Source of the DNA: Dechloromonas sp.
GTDB lineage: Bacteria; Pseudomonadota; Gammaproteobacteria; Burkholderiales; Rhodocyclaceae
NCBI GenBank assembly: GCA_013693915.1
Contig: CP059264.1
Location: 3,205,044 to 3,210,204 of the forward strand
Length of the DNA: 5,161 bases
Direction: 5' to 3'
The notes beneath the pieces were generated by a model. It did no database searches. It was not told where the DNA came from and worked only from the letters and a program-made list of their open reading frames with translations. A program made the translations under genes and the position numbers. Below are positions 1 to 5,161 of the stretch, in pieces. Positions within the stretch are counted from its first letter, which is position 1; each line of letters opens with the position of its first letter.

Positions 1-692
1 GGTGAACAGGCCGCCGACCCCGACCACCCACCAGTAGGCGCCGCCCAGACGGCGCAGGTTGTCGCGGCGGATCGGGTTGCGGCGTTTTTCCGTCAATGGC
101 TTCCCGGGTTCCCGAACGCCCAGCCAGAGCAGCGCGACGGCGAGCACGCCGGGGATCACGGCGACCCAGAACACCGCCCGGAAATCGTCGGCCCACAGCA
201 GCATGAGGCCGGTCGCGAGCAGTGGACCGACGAAGGCGCCCACCGTGTCGAGCGACTGGCGCAGCCCGAAGGCCGCCCCGCGCACCTGCGGCGGGGCGAT
301 GTCGGCGATCAGCGCGTCGCGTGGCGCGCCCCGCACGCCCTTGCCGATGCGGTCGAGCAGCCGCGCGGCGAGGACGATGCCGGCGCCGGAAGCCAACGCG
401 AAGACCGGTTTGGTCAGCGCCCCCAGCGCGTAGCCGAAGAGCGCCAGCCCCTTGCGCCTGCCGAGGTAATCGCTGAGCGCCCCTGAGAACACCTTGACCA
501 TCAGCGCCGTCGCCTCGGCCAGCCCTTCGATCAGCCCGACCACCAGCGCGCTGGCGCCGAGCGTGGTGACCATGAACAGCGGCAGCAGGCTATGGATCAT
601 CTCCGAGGAGATATCCATCAGCAGGCTGACGAAACCGAGCACCCAGACCCCGGAGGGATCTGGCCCAGCGTCGACCTCGTCGTGCCGTTCAT
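1..692 (-). CDS. MFS transporter, N-terminal half, cut by the window edge and frameshifted near its start
   Basis: This is a major facilitator superfamily inner-membrane transporter; the substrate cannot be told. About 230 codons are present, roughly helices 1 to 6 and the start of helix 7. The first helix carries FVSLLMDISSEMIHSLLP. The helix 2-3 loop has the MFS signature GALSDYLGRRKG, and a later loop has DRIGKGVRGAPRDALIAD, typical of one MFS group of proteobacterial exporters. ATG at 692-690 opens with MNGTTRSTLGQIP but hits a stop after about 25 codons. The transporter frame is joined only if one base is restored near 648-657, where a C added to the CCC run gives IPSGVWVLGF. If the shift is real, GTG at 642 in the main frame is a possible restart. 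The gene begins 12 bases after the kinase stop on the same strand, suggesting one transcript. The family is sure; the start and integrity are not. Confidence 0.8.
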
Positions 693-704
693 GCGCACCC
701 CGGC

Positions 705-1735
705 CTAGTGCAGCATTTTGGGCAACAGAAGGAAGTTGACCGCGAGCGAGGCGGCAGCGACGATCTTCCACAGCATGAGCGGGTTGCGCTGGACCAGCGG
801 CCGCCGGCCGGATGCCGCGAGCGGCCGGCTGGGGCCGCGCTCGAGGGCGAGAAGGAATTCCTCGGCCGTTTCGAAGCGATCCTTCGCCTCGCGGGCGACA
901 GCCTTGAGCACGATGTTCTCGAGCCAGCCGGGAATTTCCGGCCGCCAGCGCGTCGGCCGGACGGGCTCGCCGAATTTCGGCTTCTGGAAGGGTTCGATCT
1001 CGCCATACGGGTACTTGCGGGTCAGCAGGAGGTAGAGCGTAACACCGGCGGCGTAAAGATCGAAGCCCGGCGCCGGCGGCGCAGCATCAAGGAGTTCGGG
1101 CGCCATGTACGACGGCGTTCCGGCCGAGGCGACCGGGTCTTCGGCCTTGCGCTCGCCGAGGCTGAGCGCGACGCGGAGATCGAGGATGCGCAGTGCGCCA
1201 TCCTGCCCGAGATGAATGTTGGCGGGCTTGATATCGCGGTGGACGATGTCGAGGCGGTGCAGCGCGGCGATGCCCTTGAGCAGCGCGATGCCGAGGCGCA
1301 CGACTTCCCCGACCGGAAAATGCTGAACGGCATTGAGCCGCGCCTGCACCGTGGCGCCGGCGTGCCAGGTTATCAGGTAGTACAGCCCGCTTTTTCATCC
1401 GACGGCACAACCTGCGGAAAGTACGGAGAAAGCACCCGTCGCGCCCGCCATTCTTCCATCAGCAGCGCGGCGCTGGCGCCAGCATCGCCTTGCAGCGCCG
1501 GCTGCAGCGTCTTGAGCACGAGTTGCTGGCCGTTACGCAGGTTGCGCACGCGATAGAGCAGCGTCTCGCGGGCATCGTGCAGCACTTCCTCGAGGACCAG
1601 CCCGTCGATCTCGTGCCCGACCTTCAGGTGATGCGGCAAGGGCAGGCTGGCGGCGTTTTCGAGGCTGTCGCGCAGGCTTGCCCGCAGCAGGGCGAGCACG
1701 TCGATGACCAACGCCGTCGCATTGTCGTTGCCGCC
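705..1735 (-). pseudogene. Phosphatase/serine-threonine kinase remnant: PP2C tail plus frameshifted kinase domain with membrane anchor
   Basis: This is the remnant of a bifunctional PP2C phosphatase/Ser-Thr kinase like those beside nasA in proteobacterial nitrate-assimilation loci (PA1782 lies between nirB and nasA in Pseudomonas aeruginosa). Only the last PP2C strand remains (GNDNATALVIDV, about 1699-1734). The kinase N-lobe follows, with LVLKTLQ carrying the likely ATP-binding lysine at 1511-1513; it lacks an obvious glycine-rich loop. The reading frame stops at 1373-1375. One base lost near 1384-1386 breaks it: restoring it gives GLYYLITWHAGA and joins the C-lobe. The C-lobe (codons from 1349) has the catalytic loop HRDIKPAN, DLR in place of DFG, and GTPSYMAPELL. 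The end, LMLWKIVAAASLAVNFLLL, is a membrane anchor, which would leave the kinase facing the cytoplasm. The 5' phosphatase half is missing. As written it cannot make a working kinase unless the sequence is in error. The target is unknown. Confidence 0.8.
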
Positions 1736-2100
1736 GATCGGCCGCACCAGCGAGCCGGCGCAGACGCAACCGGCGGTGAAGAAGCCTGCCATCTTCGGAT
1801 CGAGGCCGTACTGCGTGTTCAAGTGGATGACCAGTGAGGAAGCCAGGCCGACGAAGCCGCCGAAGGTCACCGAGTGGAAGAACATGAACCACCAGGCATC
1901 CCTGTCCTTGAGCACCTTGAGGTACTCGGCCAGGGTTTTCGGCGGCGGCGCGTCCGGCGCGTCCTTGGCCATGAAGCAGAAGGCGACAAGCACGATGACC
2001 AGCGGGATCAGCACGATGCCGAAGACGTTGGTCCAGCCGAAGGCGGCCGCGAGCCCCGGGCGAGCAGCGCGGCGAGCGCGGTGCCCGAGTTGCCGGCTGC
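1730..2100 (-). pseudogene. nasA: Internal fragment of a NasA/NarK-type nitrate transporter
   Basis: About 124 codons match the middle of a NasA-type nitrate/nitrite MFS transporter, an inner-membrane protein that brings nitrate in for assimilation. Recognisable parts are AGNSGTALAALLA (NarK-family signature), FGWTNVFGIVLIPL, the central loop KDAPDAPPPKTLAEYLKVL, DRDAWWFMFFHSVTFGGFVG, and AGSLVRPIGG. A full protein has about 400 residues or more. Here the N-terminal part (about helices 1-4) is absent upstream of 2100, and everything after RPIGG is absent, replaced in frame by the PP2C tail at 1730-1735. A one-base loss near 2054-2060 splits AGNSGTALAALLA from GLAAAFGW; one more C would restore LLAPGLAAAFGW. 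ATG at 2103-2101 precedes the fragment, but the stop-free product would be short and wrong-framed. The fragment cannot transport. The family call is firm; the cause, decay or misassembly, is open. Confidence 0.8.
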
Positions 2101-2166
2101 CATGGATTCCTGGCGATTTTTCCGGTTGACCGCGGGCTCCCGCGCACCGACTCGGAGCAGGCCTCT

Positions 2167-2397
2167 TCAATGCGGTGCAACAGCGCGGCGCCGGCACCAG
2201 GCAGCGTGGTGCGACAGGTGGCGCAGGTTGGCAAACATGGCCGGCGGGCAAGGGGCGATGTCGCCAGCACGGGCCTCGCGCTCCCTGGCCAGAACAAGCG
2301 GGATTGTGGCGGAGGCCATCAGCGCTCGCCCGACGGTCAGCCGGAGATCCTGCTCAAGGCCGAAGAATGCCGTCTTCCGGTCGCGGCTGCGCCAATG
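2167..2397 (-). other. Unrecognised open stretch, possible gene remnant between nasA fragment and histidine kinase
   Basis: The roughly 350 bases from 2101 to 2449 hold no gene I can name. Within them one minus-strand frame is open from 2397 to a TGA at 2169-2167. It has GC-rich third positions and a natural-looking composition, including KTAFFGLEQDLRLTVGRAL and, later, CPPAMFANLRHLSHHAAW. The first ATG is internal (2319-2317) and would give only 50 residues, with no clear ribosome binding site. The stretch may be the tail or body of a broken gene, fitting the damage next to it, or chance. I assign no function. Confidence 0.25.
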
Positions 2398-2418
2398 TCA
2401 TCATCGCCGCGCCTTGCG

Positions 2419-2433
2419 CCGGAAAAATTCCGG
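2419..2433. repeat. Short perfect inverted repeat after the histidine kinase gene
   Basis: CCGGAA and TTCCGG flank a three-base loop, 17 bases past the kinase stop. It could fold in the mRNA and mark or protect the end of the two-component transcript. No T tract follows on the minus strand, so it is not a classical Rho-independent terminator. Confidence 0.35.
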
Positions 2434-2449
2434 GGCGGCCGGCATCTCG

Positions 2450-3730
2450 TCAATCAGGCAGATTCAGGAAGCGGAAGCTGAAGGTGGTTCCCTTCCCCGG
2501 CGCGCTCTCGACCGCGATCTCCCAGCGTAGTCGTTCGCAGATGCGGGCGACGATCGAGAGGCCAAGGCCATGCCCGGCGCTCTCCTGGCTCTTGGCGTGG
2601 CGCCTGAACATCTCGTTCAGGCGCGGCTCGGGCACCCCGATGCCGGTGTCGGCGACCTTCAGGCCTGTCGCTTGCAGCGAGACATCGATCGAACCTTCGC
2701 GTGTATGTGCGCAGGCGTTGCGCAGCAGGTTGCTGACCAGGACGTAAACCAGGCTGCGCTCAACGGGTAGCGTCACCGGCTCGAGTTCCCGGATCGCGAT
2801 GACGACAGGCCGTCCCTCCAGCGAAGGCATGCAGTCCGCGACTGCTTCGGCAATGACCTCGGCCAGATTGCAGGAGGGATCGGCGTACGGCGACTCTTCC
2901 CTGGCCAGCAGGAGCATCGCTTCGAGAATCTGCGTCATCCTGCCGGCGTTGCGATACACGGTCGCCAGGCGGCGGCGCACGGGTTCGCTCAGCTCGGGCA
3001 GCTCGCTCATTACCTCGACGGCCCCGGTGATGACCGCAAGCGGGGTAAGCAGTTCATGACTGACATCGGCGGCGAAGTAACCTTCGCGCAGGGCAAAATC
3101 CTGGAGCCGATTGGAGTAGCGGTCGAGCGCCTTGACCAGGGCTCCGATCTCGTCAGCGGGGTAGGCAGTGTCGTCGAAGGCCACCCGCTCGCCGGGAAGA
3201 CCGCGCAGGTCAGCCTTGGCCGAGACTTCGTCGATCAGTTTGACAATCGGCTGGATAACCCGGCGCGACAGGCGATTGGCCACAAGGAATGTCAGCAGCG
3301 TCATCGCGCCGGTGGCGATCAGCAGCAGGAACGCGAGGTCGGCGAGGTTGCTCTTGATGTAGGAGCGATCGTAAAGCAGGGCGAATCCCCGGCCGCCAAC
3401 GTCCGCGAACAGGACGCTGTAATCGACGTCGTCGATATTTCGGATATCGAGCACCTCCATCCCCGTGGAGAAACCGGCCGGGATGCGTATGCCCGGAGCG
3501 GGGAGGAATGTCCCGCGCAGGACGCCGGATTCTGCCGGCCTTGCCTGCGGGTTGAGGGCATGGCGGTTGCGGAAGGCTTCCAGTTCGACCTGCAGGGTGC
3601 GGGCGATCGCCCTTTCCTCGATGTGGGCGAGCAGCGCGAAAGTAGTCAGGCTGAGCGTGGCGCTGACCACATAGCCGAACAGCACGAAAGGCTGGACCAG
3701 CTTCTCGCGAAGGCTGTCATAAGGTCGCAT
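2450..3730 (-). CDS. Membrane sensor histidine kinase of a two-component system
   Basis: It autophosphorylates on histidine and should pass phosphate to the response regulator encoded just upstream. Read from ATG 3730 it has 426 residues: a first membrane helix at about 13-36, a periplasmic sensor region of about 95 residues, a second helix at about 131-152 (LADLAFLLLIATGAMTLL), a HAMP linker, then the H box SHELLTPLAVI with His225. The ATP-binding domain has the N box LLRNACAH (Asn338), the G1 box VADTGIGV (Asp361) and the G2 box GHGLGLSIV (388-390). All catalytic motifs are present, so it looks functional. A leucine replaces the usual arginine in SHELRTP. The gene overlaps the regulator stop by 14 bases, implying translational coupling. 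An in-frame TTG at 3742 would add four residues; I prefer the ATG. The ligand is unknown; the neighbouring symporter suggests a carboxylate signal, which is inference only. Confidence 0.93.
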   Translation of the reverse strand: MRPYDSLREKLVQPFVLFGYVVSATLSLTTFALLAHIEERAIARTLQVELEAFRNRHALNPQARPAESGVLRGTFLPAPGIRIPAGFSTGMEVLDIRNIDDVDYSVLFADVGGRGFALLYDRSYIKSNLADLAFLLLIATGAMTLLTFLVANRLSRRVIQPIVKLIDEVSAKADLRGLPGERVAFDDTAYPADEIGALVKALDRYSNRLQDFALREGYFAADVSHELLTPLAVITGAVEVMSELPELSEPVRRRLATVYRNAGRMTQILEAMLLLAREESPYADPSCNLAEVIAEAVADCMPSLEGRPVVIAIRELEPVTLPVERSLVYVLVSNLLRNACAHTREGSIDVSLQATGLKVADTGIGVPEPRLNEMFRRHAKSQESAGHGLGLSIVARICERLRWEIAVESAPGKGTTFSFRFLNLPD

Positions 3731-4409
3731 CGAGGGCCGCAACCCGATAGCCGAAACCCCGCACGGTATGGATCAATTGCTGGGTGAAGGGCTTGTCGAT
3801 CGCGCTTCGCAGCGCATGCATATGGACGAACATCGAATGTTTGTCGCCGGGTTCGTCGCCCCAGATCTCGCGGGCGATGGCCTGCTGGGTCACGACATTG
3901 GGCGAGTGCCTGAGCAGCAGGGAGAGGATGCGGAGTTGCACCGGGGGCAGGGTGATCGCCTTGCCGGCCCGTTCGACGCGCAGCGTTCCGGCGTCGACGC
4001 GCAGGTCGCCGACCGCCATGACCGGACTTTCGCCCTCCTGGTTCGAGCGCCGGATCAATGCGCGTGCTCGCGCTTCCAGTTCCTTCAGTGCGACCGGCTT
4101 GACCATGTAGTCGTCGGCACCGAAATCGAACGCCGATACCTTCACATCGACGTCGTCCTTGGCTGTCAGGATCATGACCGGCGTCGTCTTGAGCAGTTCA
4201 TGGCGAAGCCGGTGGCAGACGGCGATGCCGTCGATGCCGGGCAGCATCAGGTCGACGATGGCCAGGTCGTAATGGTTGTTCCGGAACTGGTTGATGGCGG
4301 CAAAACCGTCCGGGGCGTAATCGGTGACGTAACCCCGGAGGTCGAGATAATCGATCAGGTTCCGGGCCAGGTCGCGATCGTCTTCGACGATCAGAACGCA
4401 GTGTGCCAC
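3717..4409 (-). CDS. OmpR/PhoB-family response regulator
   Basis: This is a cytoplasmic DNA-binding transcription factor switched by phosphorylation, partner of the histidine kinase that overlaps its 3' end. Read from GTG 4409 it has 230 residues. The receiver domain (about 3-118) shows the acidic pair Asp10-Asp11 in LIVEDD, the phosphoacceptor Asp53 in IVDLMLPG, Thr82 in ILTAKDD and Lys104 in YMVKPV. The C-terminal winged helix (about 130-228) ends HTVRGFGYRVA, typical of the OmpR family. The GTG start is chosen because the conserved receiver strand begins right after it and a GGGAG lies at 4424-4420, ten bases upstream. An upstream TTG at 4451 would only add residues of non-receiver character. 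It opens the regulator-kinase operon and is likely to act on its own or the neighbouring symporter genes, which the sequence alone cannot prove. Confidence 0.94.
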   Translation of the reverse strand: MAHCVLIVEDDRDLARNLIDYLDLRGYVTDYAPDGFAAINQFRNNHYDLAIVDLMLPGIDGIAVCHRLRHELLKTTPVMILTAKDDVDVKVSAFDFGADDYMVKPVALKELEARARALIRRSNQEGESPVMAVGDLRVDAGTLRVERAGKAITLPPVQLRILSLLLRHSPNVVTQQAIAREIWGDEPGDKHSMFVHMHALRSAIDKPFTQQLIHTVRGFGYRVAALDATL

Positions 4410-4481
4410 GAAGAAAAAGCTCCCTTGGTGAGGCTTGGCAAGCCCGGCCAAGGATGATGGCCGGCCAAAGGCCGTATTCTA
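4410..4481 (-). promoter_or_regulatory. Leader of the two-component operon: candidate -10, repeats and hairpins over the ribosome binding site
   Basis: TAGAAT at 4481-4476 matches five of six bases of the sigma-70 -10 box, with no good -35, as at activator-dependent promoters. Downstream are two copies of TTGGCCGG in direct orientation, 17 bases apart (4468-4461 and 4451-4444). A perfect hairpin CTTGGC/GCCAAG spans 4434-4452. An alternative pairing, CCTTGG (4453-4448) with CCAAGG (4428-4423), would cover part of the AAGGGAG ribosome binding site. Promoter and operator roles are inferred. Confidence 0.35.
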
Positions 4482-4533
4482 AGCCCTGGGATGCGGATCC
4501 TGCACCTGGCTCCTGCGTCGGCAGGGCGGGCGG

Positions 4534-4887
4534 CTAGGCCGCCTTCTTGGACAGGAAGTAATGGGCGCTGCGGCTCAGCGCGAAGTCGAGGATGAACTTC
4601 ATCCAGATGGTCGAACCGGCGATGGCGGACCAGGTGTCGTACTCGAGGCTGCCGGCAATGATGCCGACAATGACGTAGCCGGTAATGCCGCCGCAGACCA
4701 GATTGATCATCGCGGCGTAAGGGGCGAACTTCTGCGGATTGGCCGGCGGCTTGCCGTGCTTGAGGGCAACCTCGGAAAAGTCGCGGAGGATCAGGATGCG
4801 CCAGGCGCGGCGCAGCCAGAAGAAAGTGATGGGAAACAGCGCGAGGAACAGTATCCAGGTGAGTGCAACACTGATATCGAAAACCAT
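4534..4887 (-). CDS. Small three-helix inner-membrane protein of unknown function, encoded after the symporter
   Basis: This 117-residue protein has predicted membrane helices at about 5-24, 58-80 and 85-105, with basic residues after helix 1 (WLRRAWR) and a basic C-terminus (SKKAA). No catalytic motif is visible. I recall similar hypothetical proteins next to acetate-permease-like symporters in Rhodocyclaceae; this is memory, not a search. It is not the DUF4212 small symporter subunit, which normally lies upstream of the large subunit and has a different pattern. The start ATG at 4887 is preceded by a weak GGGAT at 4899-4895. The gene lies 122 bases past the symporter stop, behind two hairpins, and 124 bases before the regulator start, so it may be read through from the symporter or have its own promoter. 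An accessory role to the symporter or to the sensor kinase is possible. That it is a real gene is fairly sure; its function is unknown. Confidence 0.8.
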   Translation of the reverse strand: MVFDISVALTWILFLALFPITFFWLRRAWRILILRDFSEVALKHGKPPANPQKFAPYAAMINLVCGGITGYVIVGIIAGSLEYDTWSAIAGSTIWMKFILDFALSRSAHYFLSKKAA

Positions 4888-4940
4888 GATCGTGATCCCG
4901 ATGATGAATTGATGGCGATGGGAGCAGGTGCTTCGGTAAA

Positions 4941-4970
4941 GCCTCCGGACCGTAGTGGCGGCCCGGAGGC
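4941..4970 (-). terminator. Likely Rho-independent terminator after the symporter gene
   Basis: On the minus strand GCCTCCGGGCC pairs with GGTCCGGAGGC, eleven base pairs with one G-U, around an eight-base loop, followed by TTTA. The T tail is short, so termination may be partial and let some transcription reach the small membrane protein gene. Confidence 0.6.
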
Positions 4971-5002
4971 ACGACCCGGCGATGCTGGATCGCCGGGTCG
5001 TG
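4970..5002. repeat. Perfect 14-bp hairpin just after the symporter stop
   Basis: CACGACCCGGCGAT and ATCGCCGGGTCGTG flank a five-base loop (4984-4988), starting seven bases beyond the symporter stop. It abuts the next hairpin, sharing base 4970, and has no T tract on either strand. It may stabilise the mRNA end, act with the second hairpin as a tandem terminator, or be a dispersed palindromic element. Confidence 0.65.
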
Positions 5003-5009
5003 TTACCCC

Positions 5010-5161
5010 TTAGTGAGCGCCATCCACGGCCTTGGCGCCGCGCGGCACGCGCACGCTTTCGACCAGGTGCTGGATGTGCTCCGGCGGTTCCTTGGTCACC
5101 TTGTCGACCAGGATGGCGACGATGAAGTTGACCAGGGCGCCGACCGCACCGAAGGCCTCGG
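5010..5161 (-). CDS. Sodium:solute symporter (ActP-like acetate/carboxylate permease), C-terminal end only
   Basis: The last 49 codons and TAA stop of a gene that runs off the right edge. The tail starts with the end of a membrane helix (GAVGALVNFIVAILVDKVT) and closes with EPPEHIQHLVESVRVPRGA, a soluble cytoplasmic tail characteristic of the ActP-like branch (VC_2705 subfamily) of the sodium:solute symporter family in Betaproteobacteria. Such proteins move acetate or other small monocarboxylates into the cell with sodium. The helix followed by PPEH..HLVE..R.PRGA is what drives the call; the substrate cannot be judged from the tail. Two hairpins directly follow the stop. Its closeness to a sensor kinase and regulator on the same strand suggests regulated carboxylate uptake, as inference. 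Confidence 0.8.
   Translation of the reverse strand, partial: EAFGAVGALVNFIVAILVDKVTKEPPEHIQHLVESVRVPRGAKAVDGAH

Noticed and set aside
708..1556. Plus-strand open frame of 282 codons
   Set aside because: It lies opposite the kinase remnant, has shadow-type composition (many Arg, Glu, Gly) and no recognisable motif, while the minus strand carries clear kinase motifs.
1533..2297. Minus-strand open frame of 254 codons over the nasA region
   Set aside because: It runs in the wrong frame through the NasA fragment, is rich in Arg/Pro/Ala with no family motif, and is explained as an off-frame of nasA and the kinase gene.
3731..3742. TTG at 3742 as histidine kinase start
   Set aside because: It adds only four residues and no better ribosome binding site; the ATG at 3730 is the more usual start codon, though the TTG cannot be excluded.
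3056..4457. Two long plus-strand open frames (243 and 229 codons)
   Set aside because: They are antisense to the histidine kinase and response regulator, whose catalytic residues are all in place on the minus strand; long antisense frames are common in GC-rich DNA.
4391..4972. Minus-strand open frame of 193 codons
   Set aside because: It overlaps the 117-residue membrane protein in another frame and runs across the terminator hairpins; its composition is rich in His/Arg/Pro without hydrophobic or motif structure.
1..5161. Possible new defence or mobile system
   Set aside because: I found no transposase, integrase, nuclease, toxin-antitoxin pair, terminal inverted repeats or CRISPR-like repeats; the rearranged block is made of known nitrate-transport, kinase and MFS families.

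Overview
This is a GC-rich bacterial segment that looks betaproteobacterial, most like the Rhodocyclaceae (Azoarcus, Dechloromonas, Accumulibacter relatives). The guess rests on strong third-position GC and on the gene types: an acetate-permease-like symporter with a small three-helix membrane protein and a two-component system, and a NasA-type nitrate transporter followed by a phosphatase/kinase gene. It is inference from remembered families, not a database result. Every gene I can support lies on the minus strand, so transcription runs from right to left.

Right half (5161 down to 2450), intact: the last 49 codons plus stop of a sodium:solute symporter (ActP-like), two strong hairpins that probably form a terminator, a 117-residue three-helix membrane protein of unknown function, then an OmpR-family response regulator overlapping by 14 bases with a membrane histidine kinase. 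The simplest reading is a two-component system encoded beside, and perhaps controlling or sensing through, an organic-acid uptake system.

Middle (2449 to 2101): about 350 bases without a convincing gene. They hold a small inverted repeat and an open stretch with coding-like composition that I do not recognise, probably a gene remnant.

Left half (2100 to 1), damaged: an internal fragment of a NasA/NarK-type nitrate transporter is joined in frame, at a GGCGGC, to the last strand of a PP2C phosphatase domain and a serine/threonine kinase domain with a C-terminal membrane anchor. An MFS transporter follows and runs off the left edge. Each of these three genes has one apparent single-base loss (near 2054-2060, 1384-1386 and 648-657), all of the same sign. 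In intact relatives the nitrate transporter and the bifunctional phosphatase/kinase are separate full-length neighbours, so this block has lost the 3' part of nasA, the 5' part of the phosphatase and the 5' part of nasA. Either the nitrate-assimilation locus is decaying, or the assembly is wrong here. I see no CRISPR array, tRNA, rRNA, insertion sequence or clearly new system. The most notable things are the fused, decayed nitrate/kinase locus and the uncharacterised small membrane protein between the symporter and the two-component genes.
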